A stretch of DNA of 64,000 nt, taken from contig NZ_RAWM01000040.1 of the NCBI RefSeq assembly GCF_003668875.1, positions 1 through 64,000 of the forward strand, given 5' to 3'. This DNA is from Corallococcus interemptor. GTDB taxonomy: Bacteria > Myxococcota > Myxococcia > Myxococcales > Myxococcaceae. The position numbers and the translations under genes are program-made. Below the pieces are notes generated by a model. It was given only the letters and a program-made list of their open reading frames with translations. It was not told the origin of the DNA and made no database searches. This document shows, piece by piece, positions 19,001-26,272 of this stretch; position 1 is the first letter of the stretch, and the number at the start of each line of letters is the position of its first letter.

Positions 19001-21781
19001 GCCCTCACGCTGCGGGCGCAGGTAGCGCTGGTAGCGCTCGTAGCCGGATTCCTCGTCGTAGTAGTAGCCGTAGTTCTCCTCGAGCAGCTGGTACTCCAGC
19101 TGCACCGTCTTCGGCGCCTTGTCGCCGGTGAGCAGCTGGCCGTTCCAGTCCACCACCACGCCGGTCAGCGTGAACGGCGTGGCCGCCTTCACCTTCTGCG
19201 TGTTGGCCTGGAGGCCCAGGTAGTACGCCTCCGGGTGCACGGGCACGGTGGCCTCTCCGATGGTGGAGCGGCCGCTGCCGGACTCGAAGACGCTGGCCAC
19301 CGCGGACAGCCGCGCCGCGCCCTTCATGGGGCCGGACTGCGCCTGCGCCGGGCAGTTGAGGAGCACCTGCCCCTTCGCGTCGAGCGTGCCCTTCACCTGC
19401 CCCAGCGTGACGGGCCGGGGCAGGTTGCCGTCCTGGCGCCAGACGCCATAGGTGTACTGGGCGTTCTGCTTGGGCTTGAAGGCCACGGACTCCAGCCGGC
19501 ACGTCATCTCCACCGGGCTGCCCTCCGCGGAGCCGCCGAAGAGGTACGCGGCCTCCACGCCCACGGGGATCTCCTTGCCCTGCACGTAGCCCGGCGCGGT
19601 GGTGCTGGCCGTGACCTTCATGCGCTCCGGGACGAACTCCTCCACGTTCACCGCGTAGGAGGCCACGTCGCGGTCCGCCACCTTGAGGCGCACCCAGTAG
19701 TGGCCCGTGTCCTGGAACGCCGCGAAGGCCTGATCAAACGCCACCAGGCCCGCCGTGTTCGTCTTCAGCGTCACCTTGCGGATTTCGCGCTCGCGAGGGT
19801 CGATGACGCGCACCTCCACCGGCATGCCCACCGGCGGCGCCAGGTTGTCCTGGCCGCGCAGCACCGCGGCCACGTGCGCCGTCTCACCCGGGCGGTACAC
19901 GCCGCGGTCGGACCAGACAGAGGCGCGGTAGGGCTGCTCGGCGCGGTACGGCTCGCCCTGCACGTCCGAGTTGGCGATCTCCGTCTTCAGCTCGTCGTAC
20001 TTGAGGTACGTGAGCTCGTCGCCCTTGCGCGCCACCAGCGCGAACGGCGCGCTGTCATCCACGCCCGGCGCGGGCACCTTGAGCTGGCAGCCGCCCTCGC
20101 CCTGCGTGGTGCAGCGGGCCACGGACTGGCCGCTCTTCTTGATGAGCGACACCTCCACGCCGGACAGCGGCTCGGTGCTCTCCAGGCCCAGGGCCCAGAC
20201 CCACACCTCGCCGGAGTCCTTGGAGCCCACGGCGGGACCGCCGCGCTTGGCCACGAGGCTCAGGTCGGTGAGCAGGATGCGGGAGGCGGCCTTGTAGTCG
20301 CCGCGCTCGGCGAGGATTTCCACCAGGCCGCGCGTGTTCGCGGGGACCAGCGAGGCCACGTCGATGTACGTGGTGAGCAGCGCGTCCGGTGTGGACTTGA
20401 GCGGCACGTTCTTGCGCACCAGCACGTTGCTCGTGCGCTCGTCGGCGCTCTCCGAGTAGTCACTGCCCATCCAGAAGACGAGGTTCTCCGGCGGCACGTT
20501 GCGCACCGTGAGGGTCACCTCCTCCAGGTTGAGGTGCTGCAGGGGCAGGTTGCGCCACGCGCTGCGCGGCAGGTAGCGGCCGTTGGCGTTGAAGCGCACC
20601 TGGGACTGGCGCGCGGGCACGGAGAAGCCGCGCGACCAGGCGCCCATCAGCGTGCCGCCGCCCACGGACAGCGTGCCCTCCGCGATGGAGAGCGTGTGCG
20701 GGCCGCGCTTGAAGTCACCGAAGATGCGGAAGCCGCGCCGCGACGGGGCCACGGTGAACTTCACCTTCGGCTTGAAGCGGATGGCGTCCTGGGCCACCGC
20801 GTCGCTCAGGCTGCAGCCCTTGTTGTCATCATCGTAGTAGTACGAGTCCCACTGCTCGTCGGTGGGGCTGGCCGGGGCGTCCGCCGCCACGTCGCGGCAG
20901 CTCACCTCGTAGAAGTAGCCGCTGGAGCCCTCCTGGAGGCTCACGTAGGTGATGTCCAGGCGCTTGCCGCCGTTCAGCGGGAAGCTGCCCGTGGCCGCGG
21001 GCGCCTGCTCCTTGGAGCCCGTCCCCGCGGAGGTCAGTCCCTCGCGCAGCGAGAACTGCACCGTCGCGCCGGGCTTGAGCTTCGGGTGGGTGAGCGCCAC
21101 GGAGAGGGAGTTGCGCGTGTCCGCGCGGGTGCTCCACTTCACGTCGCTGATGGCGGCGTCGCCCACGCGGAAGCTCATGCGCGAGCGCACGGCGGCCAGG
21201 TCCACCGGGCCGGAGAAGTCCACGTTCGCGTCCACGCGGCCCTTGGGGTCCACGCGCGTGGGGTAGACCTGGGAGAACTTGAAGGCGTAGGTCGTGAAGT
21301 TGTAGCGCCAGTCCCGGAACGACGCCGGCTGGACGATGCCCGCGTCGGTGTTCACCGCGTCCACGGACACGGTGTACGTCGTGCCGGCCGCGAAGCCCGT
21401 GGACGGCGTGAAGAGCAGCGACGAGGGGCCCGTCCACTTCAGGCTGCCCGCGACCTCCGGAGAGAACGTGACGCGGGTGCCCTCCACGCTCTCGTAGCGC
21501 GGGCGCACGGGCAGCGCGAACTCGATGACGACGCCCAGGGGCACGGAGTTCTCACTGGCCAGCTCGTGGATGACGGGCGTGAGCTTCGCGGCCTGCACCG
21601 GCGTGGGCTGGGACGGGGCGCCGGCGTCGGGCGCCAGGGCGGTCGGGGTGTCGCCGGGCGGCGTCTTCGCGGGCTCCTGCTTGCAGCCGGCGGCGAGCGC
21701 GCCCACGAGCAACGCCGGCAAGAGCCAGCGGGCACGGGGCGTGCGCGCGGCCTTCGGCGGGACTGCGGACTGCGGGGACAT
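16073..21781 (-). CDS. Bacterial alpha-2-macroglobulin lipoprotein
   Basis: A 1902-residue lipoprotein, similar in size to E. coli YfhM/ECAM. The signal peptide ends at the lipobox LAAGC (C33) and an acidic/Pro-rich linker follows. Successive macroglobulin-type domains include the MG2-like segment SVWSDRGVYRPGETAHVAAV. The thioester motif is intact: C1419 in HGCIEQ, with E1421 and Q1422 (genome 17519-17527). It lies within the helical thioester domain (PGQTEPVAWGTAYATHMLLDA region), so the protein should trap proteases covalently in the periplasm. Late domains contain the DRLPAGWEIENARLG segment. The start is fixed by GGAGG ending four bases before the ATG. The gene is cotranscribed with pbpC. 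Confidence 0.95.
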   Translation of the reverse strand: MSPQSAVPPKAARTPRARWLLPALLVGALAAGCKQEPAKTPPGDTPTALAPDAGAPSQPTPVQAAKLTPVIHELASENSVPLGVVIEFALPVRPRYESVEGTRVTFSPEVAGSLKWTGPSSLLFTPSTGFAAGTTYTVSVDAVNTDAGIVQPASFRDWRYNFTTYAFKFSQVYPTRVDPKGRVDANVDFSGPVDLAAVRSRMSFRVGDAAISDVKWSTRADTRNSLSVALTHPKLKPGATVQFSLREGLTSAGTGSKEQAPAATGSFPLNGGKRLDITYVSLQEGSSGYFYEVSCRDVAADAPASPTDEQWDSYYYDDDNKGCSLSDAVAQDAIRFKPKVKFTVAPSRRGFRIFGDFKRGPHTLSIAEGTLSVGGGTLMGAWSRGFSVPARQSQVRFNANGRYLPRSAWRNLPLQHLNLEEVTLTVRNVPPENLVFWMGSDYSESADERTSNVLVRKNVPLKSTPDALLTTYIDVASLVPANTRGLVEILAERGDYKAASRILLTDLSLVAKRGGPAVGSKDSGEVWVWALGLESTEPLSGVEVSLIKKSGQSVARCTTQGEGGCQLKVPAPGVDDSAPFALVARKGDELTYLKYDELKTEIANSDVQGEPYRAEQPYRASVWSDRGVYRPGETAHVAAVLRGQDNLAPPVGMPVEVRVIDPREREIRKVTLKTNTAGLVAFDQAFAAFQDTGHYWVRLKVADRDVASYAVNVEEFVPERMKVTASTTAPGYVQGKEIPVGVEAAYLFGGSAEGSPVEMTCRLESVAFKPKQNAQYTYGVWRQDGNLPRPVTLGQVKGTLDAKGQVLLNCPAQAQSGPMKGAARLSAVASVFESGSGRSTIGEATVPVHPEAYYLGLQANTQKVKAATPFTLTGVVVDWNGQLLTGDKAPKTVQLEYQLLEENYGYYYDEESGYERYQRYLRPQREGEATAKVENGRFTATVLPGRDGAGYLVRARAGNTQTDLAIEGDGRYYWWGEGSRVDQTPRPLKPTALDLSLPAKGKVGEALTVKMKAPYRGRVLFTVETDRVLTTAWKQVDPGEVTWSFTPSEYAPNVYVSAFLVKDPHLESAQAFMPDRAFGVGSIALEPVDFTQAVTLTVPKEVRSNDTLTVDVAVEGVEGPTFATVAVVDEGILSLTRFQSPDPLKEIFTRRALGIQTYETVGWALLVPPGGNSSSTGGDEGGAEGRVQPVKPVALWSGVVEVPANGKLKVPFKLPQYRGAVRVMVVTAGNKRIGRASAQVLVRDPLVLQTTLPRFLTQNDEIQIPVFVTNLSGKAQDVKVSLSSEALAVPGLAMPEGLGSSPLELKGKSEGRAKLEDGKSRTFVFQGRAVQSVGAARLTVTVEGGGYTSREQLDVPLSPAGPRERRIQQVELAQGTTDLKPLLAGWVPTTERTNVWVTNNPYAKSLQHLSYLVRYPHGCIEQTTSSTRPLLFVSQLVERVDPTLVSTAKVEDMVQSGINRVLSMQTASGGFAYWPGQTEPVAWGTAYATHMLLDARKLKYPVPEDRVDSALAWMGDELTRKEGRLGQDDHYGQHSEAYMHYVLAVAGKGRKARAQAMVSALETAAKKAALSGEDQEDLYLLKAALWLSGDRRYEKELRNPDVSTITDERKNSWSFYSDRRRRGMTLSTFQDLFGDAPEGEPLARMVATALSTRTSAYYSTQELVWGITGLGKRLQGTATSFTPPTLTVAGKTVTPVAEKDARVSDRTWSLARASERASMTLDLKEKGGGNVYLILNSEGVRTTPEVKVGGEGLTLKRTWRSLDGTTLDLKAQPVKLADLIYVELEVTNTRAERVQNIALVDRLPAGWEIENARLGRGGSVDWVDADSLWAADYVNVRDDRMEAFGTLQAHETKKLVYAVRAVTAGSFTLPSAEAEAMYDSSIWARESAGTVQVAGPWKDDLL

Positions 21782-22049
21782 GTTTCCTCCAGGGGTGGCG
21801 GCGGAACCGATTTCATGCCGCGTGCCGCGCGTGGGGCCGTGGAGGCGCACGGGAAGTGCGGCCCGGCGACCACGTGCCGGCGCTCCCCCGTGCGCGTCCG
21901 CGGGCCCACAGGGTGTCCGGGCAGCCACACTCACGGGTGGCCTCCGGACGCTCGGGACGCGGGATTTCGCTGCGCAGACTGGCGGTGAGACACCGGCGCG
22001 GTCAACTGGGGTCCCTGCGACGCGCACCGGGGCGGTAGGGTGCGCCGCC
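21782..22049. promoter_or_regulatory. Divergent intergenic region
   Basis: 268 bases separate the alpha-2-macroglobulin gene (leftward) from the methyltransferase gene (rightward). No protein with a plausible start was found here. The region should carry both promoters, but no clear consensus elements were seen. Confidence 0.4.
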
Positions 22050-22796
22050 ATGGTGCTGCCCGTCCGATTCGTCCTCATGCGCCCGCGCAACGCGGAGAAC
22101 CTGGGCGCCGCCGCCCGCGCCCTGAAGAACTGCGGCCTGTCCGACTGGGCCTGGGTGACTCCAGAGGTCGAGGACCTGGGCCCCGCCCACCGGCTCGCGG
22201 TGCACGCCGAGGACGTGCTGGGTGGGGTGAAGCGGCCGGACTCGCTGGACGCGGCGGTGTCCGACTGCGTCTGGGTGGTGGGTACCAGCTCTCGCAAGGT
22301 CGAGGGCAAGCGCCGCCTGTCTCCCAGGGCCGTGGGCGAGGAGCTGGTGGCGCGCGCGAAGCAGGGGCCGGTGGCGCTCGTCTTCGGGGACGAGCGAAGC
22401 GGCCTCACCAACGCGGAGGTGGAGCGCTGCCACGACCTGTCCGCGGTGCCCACCGCGCCGGAGCAGCCCTCCATCAACCTGGCGCAGGCGGTGCTGCTCT
22501 ACGCCTACGAGGTCCGCATGGCGCACCTCGCGGACAGCGCGCCGCCGCCGGGCCCCCTGCCCCTGGCCGCCACGGACGCGGAGCTCGCCCGCGTGGAGGC
22601 GACGCTGGAGGCGCTGCTCACCACGGGCGGCTTCCTGGTGGACGAAAAGCCCGGGCGCACGGCGGTGAGGGATCTGGTGGCCCCGCTGCGCCGCTCGCGC
22701 CTCACGCGCAACGAGGCCCGCCTCTGGCTGGCCGCGCTGCACACCGTGCGCAAGCACTTCCCCGTCGACGGCGGGCCGCCCCCGGACGAGACCTGA
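22050..22796 (+). CDS. TrmJ-like SPOUT tRNA/rRNA 2'-O-methyltransferase
   Basis: A 248-residue SPOUT-class RNA methyltransferase of the TrmH/TrmJ family. The start of the fold is FVLMRPRNAENLGAAARALKN (the N-x-G motif contacts the RNA). SAM-binding knot motifs follow: VALVFGDERSGLTN with the conserved G-x-E-x-x-GL, and SINLAQAVLLYAYE. The C-terminal ~80 residues form the helical extension seen in TrmJ, which methylates position 32 of tRNAs. ATG 22050 begins just before the first fold strand; the longer upstream frame is antisense to the divergent gene and is not used. The exact RNA target is inferred from the family. Confidence 0.9.
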   Translation: MVLPVRFVLMRPRNAENLGAAARALKNCGLSDWAWVTPEVEDLGPAHRLAVHAEDVLGGVKRPDSLDAAVSDCVWVVGTSSRKVEGKRRLSPRAVGEELVARAKQGPVALVFGDERSGLTNAEVERCHDLSAVPTAPEQPSINLAQAVLLYAYEVRMAHLADSAPPPGPLPLAATDAELARVEATLEALLTTGGFLVDEKPGRTAVRDLVAPLRRSRLTRNEARLWLAALHTVRKHFPVDGGPPPDET

Positions 22797-22881
22797 GCAG
22801 GCAGGGGTTCACGCTCCCCCCCGCTGCGCCATGCCCGCGCGTCGCTACCTTTTCGGGAACCCCGACGGAAAGGAGACCTGC

Positions 22882-23109
22882 GTGAACCACATGCCCTATG
22901 AGTCGATGATCGTGGGAGGCAGCGAGCCCGGCCCTGGCCGTCAGGAGCCATTCCACGACGACACCTACGAGGAGCCCGGGCGCACGCCCGGGACGGCGGA
23001 GGATGGCGGGCTGGAAGAGGAGCCCCACCGCATGGCGGACGGCGCCGAGCCGGGCCCGACGCCAGGCTCCGCCGAGGGCGAGGACCCCGACGAACCGGTC
23101 CGCCGCTAA
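22882..23109 (+). CDS. Small acidic hypothetical protein
   Basis: A 75-residue protein starting at GTG 22882, with AAGGAG seven bases upstream. It is acidic and rich in Pro, Gly and Glu (EPGPGRQEPFHDD, DGAEPGPTPGSAEGED), with no signal peptide, membrane segment or recognised domain. It is probably disordered. It lies between two RNA-modification genes in the same direction. Confidence 0.55.
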   Translation: MNHMPYESMIVGGSEPGPGRQEPFHDDTYEEPGRTPGTAEDGGLEEEPHRMADGAEPGPTPGSAEGEDPDEPVRR

Positions 23110-23154
23110 CTGAAGCGCACGCCGCCGCCCGAGCGCGGCTACAGTGCCGCGCCC

Positions 23155-23949
23155 ATGGCTCGCAAGTCCGAACGGCCCCCCAAGACCCCGCCCCGCCCCA
23201 ACCGCTGGGAGGGCAAGGAGAAGCCGGACTGGCTGTCGCGCGCCCTGGCCCGCGCGGGCGCCATGCCCCAGGAAGAGGCGGACGCCGCCATCAAGGCCGG
23301 CCGGGTGACGGTCAATGGCCGCGTGGCCACCACGCCCCTGACGCCCGTGCCGCCCGGCGCCGTCCTCAAGGTGGACGGCCTGCCGGTGCGCAAGGAGGCC
23401 CCCACGCACGTGCTGGCCTTCCACAAGCCCGCGGGCGTGCTGACCTCCACCGCGCGCCAGCACCGCACCGGCACGGTGTTCGAGCTGCTCCTGCCCCAGC
23501 TGCCCCTGGAGTTGAACCGCTTCACCTGGCACGCCGTGGGCCGGCTGGACGTGGACACCACGGGCCTGTTGCTCTTCACCAACGACGACAAGCTGGTGGC
23601 CCACTGCACGTCCCCGGACACGAACCTGCCCAAGCGCTACGTGGCCACGGTGTTCAGCACCGCGGACGACGCGAAGGTGGAGCCCCTGCGCCAGGGCATG
23701 ACGCTGGATGACGGCCCCGCCCGCCCCGCCGTCGTGCGCGTGCGCGACGAGCACACGGTGGAGGTCACGCTCACCGAAGGCCGCCACCACCAGGTGAAGC
23801 GCATGCTGGGCGCCGTGGGTCTGCCCGCCCGCGCGCTCCACCGGGAGGCGGTGGGCGAAATCGATCTGGCCGACATCCCCGAGGGCGGCTTCCGGCTGCT
23901 CACCGAGGAGGAGGTCCGCGAGAAGCTGCATTACAGCGGCCGGGAGTGA
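23155..23949 (+). CDS. RsuA/RluB-family pseudouridine synthase
   Basis: A 264-residue enzyme. Residues about 25-80 form an S4 RNA-binding domain (LSRALARAGAMPQEEADAAI, GRVTVNGR). The catalytic domain has HKPAGVLTS, the signature GRLDVDTTGLLL with catalytic D132, KRYVATV, and the late GRHHQVKRMLGAVG motif. This combination is that of RsuA/RluB/RluE/RluF enzymes that isomerise uridines in rRNA. The exact site cannot be deduced. Its stop is 44 bases before the transhydrogenase gene, which could be in the same transcript. Confidence 0.93.
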   Translation: MARKSERPPKTPPRPNRWEGKEKPDWLSRALARAGAMPQEEADAAIKAGRVTVNGRVATTPLTPVPPGAVLKVDGLPVRKEAPTHVLAFHKPAGVLTSTARQHRTGTVFELLLPQLPLELNRFTWHAVGRLDVDTTGLLLFTNDDKLVAHCTSPDTNLPKRYVATVFSTADDAKVEPLRQGMTLDDGPARPAVVRVRDEHTVEVTLTEGRHHQVKRMLGAVGLPARALHREAVGEIDLADIPEGGFRLLTEEEVREKLHYSGRE

Positions 23950-23993
23950 TTCGCGGTGCCCTGGCCCCCCGGGGTGGGGTTAGGGTGGGGTCC

Positions 23994-25397
23994 ATGGCGG
24001 ACTTCGACCTGGTGGTCATCGGCTCAGGCCCCGCGGGGGAATGGGGCGCGGTGCAGGCCTCGCTCGCGGGGAAGCGGGTGGCGGTGGTGGAGCGGGAGCC
24101 GGTGCTCGGCGGCACCGCGGCCAACACCGGCACCCTTCCCTCCAAGACGCTGCGCGAGACGGCGCTGCACCTCTCCGGCTTCAAGGCGCGCGGCCTCTAC
24201 AGCGTGGACGCGACGCTGCGCCACGAGGCCACCGTCTCCGACTTCCTCTTCCGCGAGCGCCGCGTGAAGCAGATGGAGCGCGAGCGCATCCACAAGAACC
24301 TCCAGCGCCACGGCGTGACGGTGTTCCAGGGCGCCGGCGGCTTCGTGGACGCGCACACCGTCGCGGTGAAGCGCGACGGCGCGGAGGTCGCCCGGCTCAC
24401 CGCCGGCACCGTCCTCATCGCCACCGGGTCCACGCCCTACCGGCCGCCGCTGTACCCCTTCGGCGATCCGCGCGTGCACGACTCGGATGAAATCCTGGAC
24501 ATCACCACCCTGCCCCAGACGCTGGTGGTGGTGGGCGGCGGCGTCATCGGCTGCGAGTACGCGTGCATGTTCGCCGCGCTGGGCATCCCGGTGACGCTGG
24601 TGGAGGTGAAGAACGACCTGCTCAGCTTCCTGGACGCGGAGGTGGGGCAGCTGTTGCGCGACTGCATGGAGACGCTGGGCGTCCGGCTGCGCCTGGGCCA
24701 GACGGTGGAGTCCGCGCACGTGCCGGAGTCCCACTCGGAGCCCATCCGCCTGAAGCTGTCCACCGGCGAGGTGCTGGAGGCGGATCAGGTGCTGGTCGCC
24801 TCCGGCCGCACCGCCAACACCGCGGGCCTGGGCATCGAGGCGCTGGGCGTGAAGCAGGGCAAGCGCGGCCAGATCGAGGTGGGGCTCGCGTACCAGACGG
24901 CCGTCCCGCACATCTACGCGGTGGGGGACGTCATCGGCTTTCCCGCCCTGGCTTCCACGTCCATGGAGCAGGCCCGCATCGCCGTGGAGCACGCGTTCGG
25001 CCCGGGCAAGCGCACGCTCACGCCCATCCTGCCCTACGGCATCTACACCATCCCGGAGGTGTCCATGGCCGGCGACACGGAGGAGTCCCTGCGCGCGCGC
25101 AGCATCCCCTACGTCGTGGGCCGCGCCACCTTCGACACCAATCCGCGCGGGCAGATCATCGGGGAGAGGCAGGGCCTGTTGAAGCTGCTCTTCCACCGCG
25201 ACGACATGAAGCTCTTGGGCGTGCACGTGCTGGGCGAGCAGGCCTCGGAGCTGGTGCACGTGGGGCTCACCGCGCTGCTCACCGGCGCCACCGCCCAGCT
25301 CTTCGTGGAGACCTGCTTCAACTACCCGACGCTGTCGGAGGCCTACAAGGCCGCCACCTACGACGCGCTGGATCAGGTCCGCGTGAGCAGCGCCTGA
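23994..25397 (+). CDS. sthA: Soluble (Si-specific) pyridine nucleotide transhydrogenase
   Basis: A 467-residue FAD flavoprotein of the class I disulfide reductase fold. It has the FAD motif LVVIGSGPAGEWGAVQAS, NAD(P) motif VVVGGGVIGCEYACMFAA, FAD-contact YAVGDVIGFPALAS and a C-terminal dimerisation domain (CFNYPTLSEAYKAATYDAL). The redox CxxxxC of lipoamide dehydrogenases is absent: the block reads GGTAANTGTLPSKTLRE, where E. coli SthA has CTHWGT. The GT-x-PSK-x-LR arrangement and lack of both cysteines fit SthA, which moves hydride between NADPH and NAD+ without membrane coupling. A related non-disulfide family member cannot be fully excluded. Confidence 0.85.
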   Translation: MADFDLVVIGSGPAGEWGAVQASLAGKRVAVVEREPVLGGTAANTGTLPSKTLRETALHLSGFKARGLYSVDATLRHEATVSDFLFRERRVKQMERERIHKNLQRHGVTVFQGAGGFVDAHTVAVKRDGAEVARLTAGTVLIATGSTPYRPPLYPFGDPRVHDSDEILDITTLPQTLVVVGGGVIGCEYACMFAALGIPVTLVEVKNDLLSFLDAEVGQLLRDCMETLGVRLRLGQTVESAHVPESHSEPIRLKLSTGEVLEADQVLVASGRTANTAGLGIEALGVKQGKRGQIEVGLAYQTAVPHIYAVGDVIGFPALASTSMEQARIAVEHAFGPGKRTLTPILPYGIYTIPEVSMAGDTEESLRARSIPYVVGRATFDTNPRGQIIGERQGLLKLLFHRDDMKLLGVHVLGEQASELVHVGLTALLTGATAQLFVETCFNYPTLSEAYKAATYDALDQVRVSSA

Positions 25398-25412
25398 TCC
25401 ACCGGGGACTCG

Positions 25413-25742
25413 CTAGCGCGAGTCCTTGAGGCTGCCCACCGTGAGGCCCGACTCGCGGGGGGCCACCCGGCTCACCCCGTCCGAGGACACCCGGGCCAGC
25501 GGGGGCGCGGCGGCGGGCGCCGGGGCCCTGGACGGAGCCGGCGCCGGCTTGGAGCCGCCCCGCTGCCCCGGAGCGCCCTGGAGCAGCGAGCGGATGCGCT
25601 CCCAGCGGACCTTCTCCTCCGCCACCAGCCGCACCAGCTCCTCGCGGGCGGAGGCGTCCGGCAGATCCGCCGCGGCCGCCGCCACCTTGTCCATGAAGGG
25701 CAGCAGGTATCCGAAGTCCCGGTCGAAATTGGGGGTCGCCAT
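25413..25742 (-). CDS. Hypothetical protein with Pro/Ala-rich tail
   Basis: A 109-residue cytoplasmic protein. The first ~60 residues look helical (FDRDFGYLLPFMDKVAAAAA, AREELVRLVAEEKVRWERI). The rest is a Pro/Ala/Ser-rich tail ending in a Lys/Arg-containing segment. No family was recognised. It lies 11 bases downstream of the SnoaL-like gene in the same direction, so the two are probably cotranscribed. Confidence 0.6.
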   Translation of the reverse strand: MATPNFDRDFGYLLPFMDKVAAAAADLPDASAREELVRLVAEEKVRWERIRSLLQGAPGQRGGSKPAPAPSRAPAPAAAPPLARVSSDGVSRVAPRESGLTVGSLKDSR

Positions 25743-25753
25743 GGGTGGGCACC

Positions 25754-26116
25754 TTAGCCGTGGTAGACGCGTGACGCGACGATGCGCCCGCCCTTCACCT
25801 CCAGCACCTCCGCCACCGGCAGGGGGGCCTCGTTGGGGGCATGGCGCAGGTACTCCATGAACACCCGGTCCCCGTCCGCCGTGAGGGCCGTCTCCTCGTA
25901 GCGCAGGCCCGGCAGCCGGGCGATGGCGTCCCTCCACCACCGCTCCAGGGCCGGCCGGCCCACCAGGCGCCCGCCCGTCTCCGGGTGCAGGACGCGAATC
26001 TTGGGCGAGGTGTGTGTTGCATCCTCCGCGTAGAGCGAAACCAGGGCGGTGACGTCGTGGGCGTTGAAGGCCTTGAGCCAGGCTCGGGCCAGGGAGAAGT
26101 TTTCGCTCGCGCTCAT
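25754..26116 (-). CDS. SnoaL-like (NTF2-fold) protein
   Basis: A 120-residue protein with the hallmark start of SnoaL/DUF4440-like NTF2-fold proteins: an N-terminal helix ENFSLARAWLKAFNAHDVTA, then LVSLYAEDATHTSP, GRPALERWWRDAIARLP and a final pair of strands (VAEVLEVKGGRIVASRVYHG). Such domains bind small ligands or act as isomerases. No catalytic residue set can be assigned. Diverges from the elongation factor gene. Confidence 0.8.
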   Translation of the reverse strand: MSASENFSLARAWLKAFNAHDVTALVSLYAEDATHTSPKIRVLHPETGGRLVGRPALERWWRDAIARLPGLRYEETALTADGDRVFMEYLRHAPNEAPLPVAEVLEVKGGRIVASRVYHG

Positions 26117-26272
26117 TGTTATGAGACCTCAGTCGGAACAGGGCGGCGCAACGTAGGCGGATGTACGCCCAACGTCATGCGGATTTGTCTGGTAACTGGG
26201 TCCTGTGGGAAGTAAGGGCCCCGCCTGCTCTGTTCCCTCAGGCAATTTTTTCAATCGAAGAAGGACCGGATC

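Noticed and set aside
17993-21988. 1331-codon rightward frame opposite the alpha-2-macroglobulin gene
   Set aside because: Arg/His/Val/Leu-rich with no motifs, signal or ribosome-binding site; a shadow of the genuine gene.
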